Assembly (NCBI GenBank): GCA_900539425.1
Contig: UQBX01000030.1
Span: forward strand, 1-19,208
Length of the DNA stretch: 19,208 nucleotides
Origin: an uncultured Oscillospiraceae bacterium
Lineage (GTDB): Bacteria; Bacillota; Clostridia; Oscillospirales; Acutalibacteraceae
Reading direction: 5' to 3'
The notes under the pieces: generated by a model
Databases searched by the model: none
The model's input: the letters and a program-made list of their open reading frames with translations, nothing else
What the model was told of the DNA's origin: nothing
Shown here: positions 1 through 7,055 of the stretch, piece after piece
How positions within the stretch are numbered: position 1 is the stretch's first letter
Layout of the letters: the number at the start of each line of letters is the position of its first letter
Program-made: the position numbers and the translations under genes

Positions 1-102
1 TTTCGGATTTACGGCTTTTCTGAGTTTGGCATAATAATGGTATTAAATTTTGCAATTTTATTTAAGACTGAGAATTGAAGAATGTTTTTGCAAATCCGTA
101 AT
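1..102. other. Window edge, no gene seen
   Basis: AT-rich stretch downstream of the 158-aa gene that reads leftward. I found no convincing hairpin followed by a U-run and no open reading frame with a ribosome site. If the Bce module ends here, its terminator is either weak or outside the window. Confidence 0.4.
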
Positions 103-579
103 TTATTCGTTTAATATGGCAGTATAACCGCTTGTCTTATCTCCGGAAACAGTAATGTAATACGATTTGCCAAATTGCGCTTTCCATGAGATAGGATCTG
201 TGTATCTGGTTATATCTTCCGGATATATGTTTTCATAGTTGGGGGTCACGTATTCTGTTATAATTCTAAACTGCATTGACAATTCAACAGCATCAGATGA
301 GCTGTTTAATTGCTGTTTATTCAATACCACTACAATATTATCATCGTGCTTTATTAATGATTTATCCGCGTTTGATGTACCGCCGCTGTATTGGTGGCTA
401 TTAGCGCTATAATCATAAACCAGCAACCCAACATCTTCTTTCATTTCTAATTGTATATGCAGCGCTATTTCATCATCAGCGGGCATATATTCACCGGAAA
501 ATGTTTGATCATATATTATGAAACCAAGTCCTATTGCTACTAAAACTGCAATAGCTATCCCGGTTATCTTTTTGTTCAT
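103..579 (-). CDS. Unrecognised membrane-anchored extracytoplasmic protein, 158 aa, behind a Bce module
   Basis: I do not recognise the family. The start ATG at 579 follows a good ribosome site (GGGAGGT, 8 bases upstream). A short Lys-rich N-terminus (MNKK) leads into one hydrophobic segment at about residues 6-24. There is no lipobox cysteine, so it is either a single-pass anchored protein or one with an uncleaved signal. The remaining 130 residues are polar, rich in Asp, Ser, Thr and Tyr, and alternate hydrophobic and polar residues as in a beta-rich extracellular domain. It has no cysteines. It lies 163 bases downstream of the Bce-type permease on the same strand. No strong promoter is visible in the gap, so it may be the last gene of that operon. 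A role in sensing or binding an envelope-active compound is only inferred from position. Confidence 0.7.
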   Translation of the reverse strand: MNKKITGIAIAVLVAIGLGFIIYDQTFSGEYMPADDEIALHIQLEMKEDVGLLVYDYSANSHQYSGGTSNADKSLIKHDDNIVVVLNKQQLNSSSDAVELSMQFRIITEYVTPNYENIYPEDITRYTDPISWKAQFGKSYYITVSGDKTSGYTAILNE

Positions 580-643
580 TTTGAAAACCTCCCGTATAGT
601 CCAGAGATGATCAAATTTCGCTGTTCACTTTGAAAAATAGTCA

Positions 644-666
644 AGCTGTAAATTTGTTAAACAGCT
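644..666 (-). terminator. Weak hairpin after the Bce-type permease
   Basis: The arms AGCTGT (644-649) and ACAGCT (661-666) enclose an 11-base AT-rich loop, 77 bases past the permease stop. On the minus strand the following sequence is only partly U-rich (TGACTATTTTTC). This could partly terminate or act as a processing stem between the permease and the 158-aa gene. It is too weak to call a full terminator. Confidence 0.25.
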
Positions 667-742
667 CTGCTATTTGTTTTTTATGATTTGTTAAGCGGAA
701 TAGACAAACTGAATTTTAAGCGGGCGGGTTGGAAAACAGTTT

Positions 743-2767
743 TTACTTTTTTCCTCCGCTTATTATTGTGTAGTACGATCTTGAAGTGATACGGTATACA
801 ACAATATAAAACAAAGCGAACACCAAAAAGCACGTAAGCGTTGTGCCTATAAGCAATGCGGGATTTGTGAAGCCGAGCAAAGTTATCGTTCTGTTTATAA
901 GAGGGAAGTTGAATGAAAGGTGTATTCCTGCCACAATAAGGGGAGCAAAGAAAACTGTGAGCACCTGTGAATTGATACTCTTTTTTATCTCTCGGTCTGT
1001 CATTCCCACTTTCTGCATAATATCAAATCTGGCTCTGTCCTCATATCCCTCTGAAATCTGCTTGTAGTACATTATCAGTACGGCTGCAAATATAAATACT
1101 ATACCCAGAAGTATACCGAGGAAAAACAATCCGCCGTAAAGGCCTAAGAACATATCACGGCTGTATGCGGCGCCGTCTGCTGAAACAGAAGCTGTCTGAG
1201 GTAAAATATTGCCCGTACTTATCTTTTTGTGAACTGCGTCAATTAGCGTTATCTGCTTGCTGTTATCGCAGTCAAGGTCAAAGCCTGTAACATAATGGCT
1301 GTACGCGGCAGGAGTGCCGTTAGGGGAAAGAATATCTTCAAACTGCTTAACAAATTCGTCATAATCGTTAACGAAAACATAAATACTGCTGTTTGTTATA
1401 CTCATATCACGACCGTAGCCGATGTAATCATCAACATATTTTTTTATTTTCAGTTCTCCTGTTGAGTCAATATTCAAAGTGCTTTCTTTATAGTTTGAGA
1501 GCTTTGCAGTGAATACAAGCACTTCGTTTTCGTCCAGCGTTTCATTTTGCCCCATAAGTTTGTTGTAATCTTCTATGGGAACAATAAGGACGTTATATGA
1601 AGAACTGCTATAATAATCATTTTTAATGATTGTAAAGTTGTTGCCGTTCTGATTTGCTGAAAACTCAGTTATTCTGTAACTTATTTTATCTTTTCCTGCC
1701 TCATTGTTTTCTTTCAGAGCGCTGTTTACTGCATTGTCAACGGAATTGATAAGGTTACTGTCTATATCAGCATTATTTTCAGCCGTTATATCAACCATTA
1801 TATTTCGGGGATAACTTGTGCGCATGCTGCTGTCAAGTCCGGCATAAAGGCAAACTGTGCATGAAACCATAACAAGCACCATCGTGCACAGAATACATAT
1901 TGATGCAAGTCCGGCTCCGTTTCTTTTCATTCTGTATGCCATTGTGGAAACGGATATGAAATGATTTGTTTTGTAGTAATATTTTTTGTTTTTCTGCAGT
2001 GCTTTGCAAAGGGCAACAGAGCCTGAAATAAACAGCATATATGTTGCTATAATTACCATTACTACCGCAACAAAATACATCAGCATTGCCGCCATAGGAT
2101 TTTTTACAGTAACTGCAATGGCGTAAGCGCCTGCAAGAATTGCCGCCCCGAGAACGGCAATCACCCAGTTTGCTTTCGGAGGCTTTTCACCCGCATTTTC
2201 GCTTTTGAGCAGATCAACGGGGTTTGTCATATGAATTTGTCTTAAAGCGTTGAAAAGTATCAGCGCGAAGATAGCCGCAAACCATATTAATGTTATAATA
2301 ATAGATTCAGGCGATACGCTGAGAGTGAAATCTGCGTCTGCAAGCAAAATGTTTACCATTAAAAGCTGAGCGAATTTTGAAAAAAGCAGTCCGCAGAATA
2401 GTCCGCACAGCATGGAGATGCAATAAACCAGAATGTTTTCCCAGATAAGCACTCTTGAGAGATTAAGTTTATCCATTCCCAAAATATTATAAAGACCAAA
2501 CTCTTTTTTACGCCTGCGTATTAAAAAAGAATTAGTGTAAAAAAGTATCAGCAAAGAAAATATGCCCAGAACTACCGTGCCGAGTGCAAGCAAACCGTTA
2601 ATTTGATCGCCGCCGGGTATCTCTAAAAGAGATTTATCTTTTGATAAAAATGCCACTATATAAAACATGCCGATCATACCGGTACATGTTAGAATATATG
2701 GCAGATAAAGCTTTTTGTTTTTCTTGATGCCGTCCCATGCAAGACGCAGATAAAAATCTTTTTTCAT
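743..2767 (-). CDS. Bce-type ABC transporter permease (FtsX-like), antimicrobial-peptide resistance
   Basis: This is the membrane subunit of a BceAB-type transporter. In the known family it removes cell-wall-targeting peptides such as bacitracin or lantibiotics from their lipid targets and passes flux information to the partner kinase. At 674 aa it has the family length. About ten membrane segments can be seen: near residues 20-42, 57-80, 106-132, 151-175, 200-220, 225-250, 287-310, 540-568, 600-625 and 635-662. A large extracytoplasmic domain at about 310-540 lies between segments 7 and 8, which is the hallmark of BceB and is thought to set peptide specificity. The first loop carries the family-typical RRRKKEFGLYNILGM run around residue 84-98. 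Its ATG overlaps the ATPase stop codon (ATGA), so the two are translationally coupled. The peptide substrate cannot be predicted. Confidence 0.93.
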   Translation of the reverse strand: MKKDFYLRLAWDGIKKNKKLYLPYILTCTGMIGMFYIVAFLSKDKSLLEIPGGDQINGLLALGTVVLGIFSLLILFYTNSFLIRRRKKEFGLYNILGMDKLNLSRVLIWENILVYCISMLCGLFCGLLFSKFAQLLMVNILLADADFTLSVSPESIIITLIWFAAIFALILFNALRQIHMTNPVDLLKSENAGEKPPKANWVIAVLGAAILAGAYAIAVTVKNPMAAMLMYFVAVVMVIIATYMLFISGSVALCKALQKNKKYYYKTNHFISVSTMAYRMKRNGAGLASICILCTMVLVMVSCTVCLYAGLDSSMRTSYPRNIMVDITAENNADIDSNLINSVDNAVNSALKENNEAGKDKISYRITEFSANQNGNNFTIIKNDYYSSSSYNVLIVPIEDYNKLMGQNETLDENEVLVFTAKLSNYKESTLNIDSTGELKIKKYVDDYIGYGRDMSITNSSIYVFVNDYDEFVKQFEDILSPNGTPAAYSHYVTGFDLDCDNSKQITLIDAVHKKISTGNILPQTASVSADGAAYSRDMFLGLYGGLFFLGILLGIVFIFAAVLIMYYKQISEGYEDRARFDIMQKVGMTDREIKKSINSQVLTVFFAPLIVAGIHLSFNFPLINRTITLLGFTNPALLIGTTLTCFLVFALFYIVVYRITSRSYYTIISGGKK

Positions 2768-3528
2768 ACGGCATCACCGCCGGTTGCAAGCATTGTAAGC
2801 GTGTCTGAAATACGCTGATAAAGCTGTTCGTCCGTACAGCCGCCGCGGTATATCTGGTGAAATACCTCGCCGTCCTTGATAAAGAGCACCCTGCCTGCAT
2901 GACTTGCCGCTTTAACGGAATGTGTAACCATTACTATTGTATGGCCGGCGGCGTTGATGTCCTCAAACAGCTTCAAAAGCTCATCGGTAGCTTTGGAATC
3001 AAGCGCGCCGGTGGGTTCGTCTGCAAGAATGAGTTTCGGGTTTGTTATTATTGCCCTTGCAACTGCCGCACGCTGTTTTTGACCGCCTGATATTTCATAA
3101 GGGTATTTTTTAAGGATTTCCGTAATGCCTAACTGAGAAGCAATAGGAGTTAGCAATTTGTGCATTTCTTCATATTTCATTCCTGCAAGAACAAGCGGGA
3201 GATAAATATTGTCCTCTATTGAAAATGTGTCAAGCAGGCTGAAATCCTGAAAAACAAAGCCTATGTTTTGGCGTCTGAATGCCGCAATATTTTTTTCCTT
3301 GATTTCGGAAATATCTTCGTTTGCAATTTTCACCGTGCCTGAAGTGGGCTTGTCAAGCGCGGCAAGAATGTTTAACAGCGTTGTTTTTCCTGAGCCGGAT
3401 TCGCCCATTACGGCAACATACTCACCCTGTTCTACGCTGAAAGTAACATTTCGCAGAGCAGTTACCTGATTGCCACCTAATCTTGTTTGGTAAATCTTTT
3501 TAATTTGTTTTACTTCCAAAATACTCAT
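2764..3528 (-). CDS. Bce-type ABC transporter ATP-binding protein
   Basis: This is the nucleotide-binding partner of the adjacent permease. From the chosen start it is 254 aa. Walker A is GESGSGKTT (42-50), Q-loop Gln 94, signature ISGGQKQR (146-153), Walker B LILADEP (166-172) and switch His 203. A C-terminal tail past residue 225 (EQLYQRISDTLTML) resembles that of BceA proteins. An upstream in-frame ATG at 3585 would add 19 residues (MACISPSC...). I prefer 3528 because AAAGGAG sits 10 bases before it, the family begins at this MSILEV-like sequence, and the longer version would be translated from within a long hairpin. It overlaps the permease gene by four bases and follows the kinase gene by 106 bases. 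Confidence 0.95.
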   Translation of the reverse strand: MSILEVKQIKKIYQTRLGGNQVTALRNVTFSVEQGEYVAVMGESGSGKTTLLNILAALDKPTSGTVKIANEDISEIKEKNIAAFRRQNIGFVFQDFSLLDTFSIEDNIYLPLVLAGMKYEEMHKLLTPIASQLGITEILKKYPYEISGGQKQRAAVARAIITNPKLILADEPTGALDSKATDELLKLFEDINAAGHTIVMVTHSVKAASHAGRVLFIKDGEVFHQIYRGGCTDEQLYQRISDTLTMLATGGDAV

Positions 3529-3555
3529 TTGTGTATTTCTCCTTTCCTGCCTGTC

Positions 3556-3561
3556 ATTATA
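3556..3561 (-). promoter_or_regulatory. Candidate -10 box for the Bce-type ATPase/permease genes
   Basis: A perfect TATAAT is read on the minus strand 28 bases before the ATPase start codon. At 17-bp spacing the -35 position (3579-3584, TGGCTT) is poor. That is what an activator-dependent promoter would look like, and a candidate regulator palindrome lies further upstream at 3616-3629. The promoter assignment is an inference. Confidence 0.45.
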
Positions 3562-3568
3562 GCAGGAA

Positions 3569-3606
3569 GGGGAAATGCAAGCCATCGATTGTGCTTACAT
3601 TTCCCC
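3569..3606. repeat. Long inverted repeat between the kinase and ATPase genes
   Basis: Two 14-base arms, GGGGAAATGCAAGC (3569-3582) and GCTTACATTTCCCC (3593-3606), pair at 13 of 14 positions around a 10-base spacer. The repeat lies 29 bases after the kinase stop and upstream of the candidate -10 box of the ATPase gene. No U-run follows on the minus strand, so it is not a standard intrinsic terminator. It could be an mRNA-stabilising or processing stem, an attenuating hairpin, or part of a regulator site. Confidence 0.6.
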
Positions 3607-3615
3607 GCTCAATTC

Positions 3616-3629
3616 TTACAGTGCGGTAA
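3616..3629. promoter_or_regulatory. Candidate Bce-type response regulator operator (transporter promoter)
   Basis: TTACA-GTGC-GGTAA fits the published BceR/PsdR-type pattern TNACA-N4-TGTNA except for one base (G for T at the start of the right half). It sits inside a larger perfect inverted repeat TTCTTAC-N6-GTAAGAA (3613-3632). It lies about 90-100 bases upstream of the ATPase start codon, just past the end of the kinase gene, which is where such operators are found in Bce modules. Confidence 0.5.
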
Positions 3630-3634
3630 GAAGT

Positions 3635-4621
3635 TTATTCTGTTTCAAGTTTTCTGCGCCGCAGATCAATATAAACAGCTGTGCCTGAGCAAGATTCAGC
3701 CCAAATTCTGTGGTTAAGGTTTTCGCATATTCTTCTGCATAGATAAAGTCCCAAGCCGCTTGCTTTTTTGTCCGTTCTGCCGTTTAGGCCTGTGTATCCG
3801 CGTTCGAATATTCGGGGCATATCCTCCGGCGCAATTCCTATGCCGTTGTCTTTTATACAGATTATTCCCTCGTCTTCACAATATACGGATATCTCTCCGC
3901 CCTCTGAGGTGTATTTTACTGCGTTTGAAAGTATTTGCTCAATTACAAACAGCAGCCATTTTTCATCTGTAAGAACAGTCAGCCCTGTTTCTTCATATGT
4001 TAGTTTTAGCTTTTTTGAAATGAAACTGCCTGAAAAACGGCGGAACGCCTGCTTGAGAATTTTATCAAGACTGTAAGTTGCTATTACATAATCGGAACTG
4101 TCGCTGTCAAGGCGAAGATAGCACAGCACCATTTCAACATACTGCTCTATTCTGAAAAGGTCATCGCTTATCGTTCTTGAAAGCGTGGAATCTTCACCTT
4201 CAAGAGTAAGACGCATAGAGGCTATCGGCGTTTTTATCTGATGAGCCCATACGGTATAGTAATCCACCATATCAGCATATTTCTCATTAAAAGCGCTTTC
4301 GTTTATTTTTATTTCTTTTTTTAGATTTTCAATTATTTTTTGATAATCTTCATCGTCCTGAGTTACACTTTGCGGCAGCTTGTCTATCAGTTCGGCACGC
4401 ATATCCGCTATGTCGGAAAGAAGTTTGTGCTTGCGTTTTGCTTTGGAATAGTCTACAGCCATTATAAAAACGCCTATACAGGTGCAAACAATCGCCGGGT
4501 AAACTACAGCGCCTGCAGGCAAATCATACAGCAAAAAGGCGCAAAGAAATATAATGCAGAATAATATGAAAACAAATATTTGTATTTTTCTTTCTTTTAA
4601 ATAATATAAAAACAGTTTCAC
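3635..4621 (-). CDS. Bce-type intramembrane-sensing sensor histidine kinase
   Basis: This is the kinase partner of the Bce transporter. Members of this family have two membrane helices with almost no external domain and sense the activity of the transporter rather than the drug. Here 328 aa carry helices at about 13-31 and 37-56. A short linker leads to the H-box YTVWAHQIKTPIAS with phospho-acceptor His 127. Then follow the N-box Asn 233, DNGIGI (258-263) and the SGLGLYL G2 box (288-294). The start is GTG at 4621, chosen because AAGGTG lies 6 bases upstream and overlaps the regulator stop codon (TAAGGTG), so translation is probably coupled. The gap to the regulator gene is 10 bases. Confidence 0.94.
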   Translation of the reverse strand: MKLFLYYLKERKIQIFVFILFCIIFLCAFLLYDLPAGAVVYPAIVCTCIGVFIMAVDYSKAKRKHKLLSDIADMRAELIDKLPQSVTQDDEDYQKIIENLKKEIKINESAFNEKYADMVDYYTVWAHQIKTPIASMRLTLEGEDSTLSRTISDDLFRIEQYVEMVLCYLRLDSDSSDYVIATYSLDKILKQAFRRFSGSFISKKLKLTYEETGLTVLTDEKWLLFVIEQILSNAVKYTSEGGEISVYCEDEGIICIKDNGIGIAPEDMPRIFERGYTGLNGRTDKKASGLGLYLCRRICENLNHRIWAESCSGTAVYIDLRRRKLETE

Positions 4622-4631
4622 TCAGCACACC

Positions 4632-5303
4632 TTATTCAATAATATAACCTATGGAAAATTTTGTTTTGATGAAGTTTTCAAGCCCTGCTCCGTCAAGCTT
4701 TTTGCGCAGACGGTTTATATTTACGGTAAGCGTGTTGTCGTCAATAAAACTGTCTGTCTGCCACAGGCTCTGCATAAGTTTTTCACGGCTGACTGCTTTT
4801 CCCTTGTTTCTCATAAGTTCAAGCAAAATTCTGTATTCGTTTTTGCTTAGGTCAACCGTTTCTCCTTTATATTCAAGTATGGCACGCCCAGTGTCAAGCA
4901 GTGCGCCGCGGTGTTCGAGTATAGGGGAGGCGGGAGCAAAGTCATACGCCCTTCTTAAAAGCGCGTTTATCTTTGCAATCAGCACGCTCAGGTCAAACGG
5001 CTTTGCAATGAAATCATCAGCACCCATATTCATTGCCATTACCATATTCATGTTGTCCGCCGCGGAGGATATGAAGATAATAGGCACGCTTGATACGGAA
5101 CGTATCTTTTCACACCAGTAATAGCCGTTATAAAAAGGCAAAGATATATCAAGCAGTACAAGCTGAGGAGAATATTCTGAAAATTCAGCGATAATATCAG
5201 AGAAGTTTTTTGCGGTGCGTGCGTCAAAGCCCCAGCTTATCGCTTCCTTTTTTATTGCTCCTGCAATACCCCCGTCGTCTTCAACTATAAATATTTTATA
5301 CAT
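4632..5303 (-). CDS. Bce-type OmpR-family response regulator
   Basis: DNA-binding regulator phosphorylated by the adjacent kinase and expected to switch on the transporter genes. The 223 aa hold a receiver domain (1-115) with acidic pocket Glu 8/Asp 9/Asp 10, phospho-acceptor Asp 52, Ser 80 and Lys 101. The run YYWCEKIR after the phosphorylation site is typical of the BceR subgroup. A winged-helix DNA-binding domain follows (about 128-223), with recognition-helix residues around DNTLTVNINRLRKKL. The ATG at 5303 has AGGTGA 6 bases before it. The gene leads the operon and has its own promoter with a candidate autoregulatory operator. Confidence 0.95.
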   Translation of the reverse strand: MYKIFIVEDDGGIAGAIKKEAISWGFDARTAKNFSDIIAEFSEYSPQLVLLDISLPFYNGYYWCEKIRSVSSVPIIFISSAADNMNMVMAMNMGADDFIAKPFDLSVLIAKINALLRRAYDFAPASPILEHRGALLDTGRAILEYKGETVDLSKNEYRILLELMRNKGKAVSREKLMQSLWQTDSFIDDNTLTVNINRLRKKLDGAGLENFIKTKFSIGYIIE

Positions 5304-5328
5304 ATTATTTCACCTGCTTACGGCATTA

Positions 5329-5357
5329 ATTTTATCAAAATCTTATATTTCATTCAA
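5329..5357 (-). promoter_or_regulatory. Sigma-A-type promoter of the Bce module
   Basis: Read on the minus strand: TTGAAT (5352-5357), 17-bp spacer, TAAAAT (5329-5334). Both hexamers match consensus closely. The expected transcription start is near 5322, giving a leader of about 20 bases that contains the regulator gene's ribosome site. Confidence 0.65.
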
Positions 5358-5373
5358 GAGTAAACCCTTTATG

Positions 5374-5387
5374 TTACAATTTTGTTA
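5374..5387. promoter_or_regulatory. Candidate Bce-type operator upstream of the regulator gene
   Basis: TTACA-ATTT-TGTTA is an exact fit to TNACA-N4-TGTNA. It lies 17 bases upstream of the -35 box of the regulator promoter. This is the second copy of the pattern in the module and suggests the regulator also activates its own operon. It might also influence the divergent phosphoesterase gene, whose -35 box begins at 5415. Confidence 0.5.
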
Positions 5388-5414
5388 GAAGCATTTGTGC
5401 TTTCAATATATTTG

Positions 5415-5443
5415 TTGACAGGCGAAAAATGCCATAATATAAT
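5415..5443 (+). promoter_or_regulatory. Perfect consensus sigma-A promoter of the metallophosphoesterase gene
   Basis: TTGACA (5415-5420), 17-bp spacer, TATAAT (5438-5443): every position matches consensus. Transcription would begin near 5450, almost at the ribosome site (AGGGGG, 5451-5456), so the leader is very short. Confidence 0.85.
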
Positions 5444-5463
5444 GCATTTGAGGGGGATTTTTT

Positions 5464-7005
5464 ATGAAGAAGTTATTGAACAGGGTTCTTTTCAGCAAAA
5501 GCGCAACAGCGTTTTTCACAGCGTTGTCCGCTGTTTCCGTTCTTATTTTTTATTCGGTAAGATACGGGTTCGTTTTTGTTGACAATGTGCTTTATACGGG
5601 CTTTTCTCTTGGCCTGTTTGTATTTACGGCAATTGGGTATGTCTGTTTGCTTACGGTGCTTAATGCCAAGGTGAAAAGAAAATTTTTTATTCCCGAAAAA
5701 TATATGAATGTGATAGCCTTTATCAGTGAAGCGCTTTCTGTAATAGTTCTTATTTATTCCATAGTGGCGCTTATAACAGATAAAGGCATGAGCCTTTCAT
5801 CGGCTTTTGAGCTTTTTAGATCTGCTTTTCCGATCTGGCTCATTATTGTTGGAATATCGTTTTTTGCATTTGCATTTCCGCTTATTCCAAATAAAAACGC
5901 AAGGCGTGTTGTTTCCGGTATAACCGCCTTTGTGCTGTTGATAACGGCTGTAAATGCCGTTTTTCCGCTTGCTCCTTTCAGTTTTACATCAGAGCCCGTT
6001 GTGTTTGATAACGGAACACAGTATTCTGTTGCGTTTTCCACCAGCGATGATTCAACCGCTTATATAGAGTACGAAAAGGACGGGCAAACGCACCGCGTTT
6101 ATGATGACAGCAACGGCAGAAAAAACTGCGGTAAAATTCACAGCGTAACAGTTTCAAAAGAAGAATTTTCAGGCTGTACATATAAAGTCGGCGCAACAAG
6201 GGTAATTGATGAACTCAGTTACGGCGGCAGAACAGGTAAAACAATAGAGAGCGAAAGTATTTCATTTAATGATTCTTTTGGCGAAAATATTGATGTTCTG
6301 ACTGTTTCGGACTGGCACACAAAAAATGATAAAGCCGTTTCGGCTTCAAAATCCCTTGGAGATTATCAGGCAGTAATATTGCTCGGTGACTGCGCACCTG
6401 CCCTTATGAGCGAAGATGACATAGCTGATTATATTCTTGATTTTGCTGCGGAGCTTTCAGGCGGCTCAATGCCGGTTATCTATGTGCGCGGTAATCATGA
6501 AACCAGAGGAAGAGCGGCGGCTGAGCTGGCTGAGTGTATAGGTTATAATCAATTCTATTACACAACTTCACTCGGAAATTACGATTTTGTAGTTCTTGAC
6601 AGTTGTGAGGATAAAGAGGATTCACATCCTGAATACGGAGGAATGGTTGATTATCAGAGCTACAGAACAGATATGGTTGAATGGCTTGAATCACTTGAAA
6701 AAACAGATAATAAGACGATTGCTCTTTGCCATTCCCCGGAGATATGTATTGAAACGGATCTTTCAGATCGTGCGCTTTCAAAACTTGATTCAATGGGCGT
6801 AAGCTTACTGGCAAGCGGGCATCTGCACGAACTTGATTTTGATGACAGCGGTGCTTTCCCCGTTTTTGTTGACGGCGGCGTTGATGCTGACGGCAGCGGC
6901 TCTTTTGTAGCTTCAATAATGCACATTTCTTCTGACGGCATTGAGCTTTGCAGTGCTGATACAGACGGGCAGATTCTCTTGAGCGAACAAGTATTATGGC
7001 GTTAA
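5464..7005 (+). CDS. Membrane-anchored calcineurin-like metallophosphoesterase
   Basis: A predicted phosphohydrolase using two metal ions. The 513 aa begin with about five membrane helices (near 14-33, 43-65, 83-105, 123-141 and 148-168). A beta-rich linker at about 175-270 resembles the fibronectin-like domain before purple-acid-phosphatase-type enzymes. The catalytic domain follows, with all five blocks visible: Asp 283-x-His 285, Gly-Asp 309, GNHE (343-346), His 423 and GHLH (452-455). The catalytic domain probably faces outside, but an odd helix count leaves this open. The substrate (phosphoester, lipid or nucleotide) cannot be told. The ATG at 5464 has AGGGGG 7 bases upstream. It is divergent from the Bce module and converges with the next gene. 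Confidence 0.88.
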   Translation: MKKLLNRVLFSKSATAFFTALSAVSVLIFYSVRYGFVFVDNVLYTGFSLGLFVFTAIGYVCLLTVLNAKVKRKFFIPEKYMNVIAFISEALSVIVLIYSIVALITDKGMSLSSAFELFRSAFPIWLIIVGISFFAFAFPLIPNKNARRVVSGITAFVLLITAVNAVFPLAPFSFTSEPVVFDNGTQYSVAFSTSDDSTAYIEYEKDGQTHRVYDDSNGRKNCGKIHSVTVSKEEFSGCTYKVGATRVIDELSYGGRTGKTIESESISFNDSFGENIDVLTVSDWHTKNDKAVSASKSLGDYQAVILLGDCAPALMSEDDIADYILDFAAELSGGSMPVIYVRGNHETRGRAAAELAECIGYNQFYYTTSLGNYDFVVLDSCEDKEDSHPEYGGMVDYQSYRTDMVEWLESLEKTDNKTIALCHSPEICIETDLSDRALSKLDSMGVSLLASGHLHELDFDDSGAFPVFVDGGVDADGSGSFVASIMHISSDGIELCSADTDGQILLSEQVLWR

Positions 7006-7015
7006 GACAGCAAAA

Positions 7016-7055
7016 AAGCAGTTCAGAGTCCTTGACTTTGAACTGCTTATTTTTA
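7016..7055. terminator. Bidirectional terminator between two converging genes
   Basis: A 15-base arm (7016-7030, AAGCAGTTCAGAGTC) pairs with 7034-7048 around the loop CTT, with one G-U pair on the plus strand. On the plus strand ATTTTTA follows. On the minus strand TTTTTT follows. It serves the phosphoesterase gene and the GH123-like gene, whose stop codon lies at 7053-7055, just beyond the stem. Confidence 0.9.

Noticed and set aside
3529..3585. Longer start for the Bce-type ATPase
   Set aside because: The first 19 residues are unlike the family, run across the intergenic stem, and lack a good ribosome site. AAAGGAG precedes the ATG at 3528.
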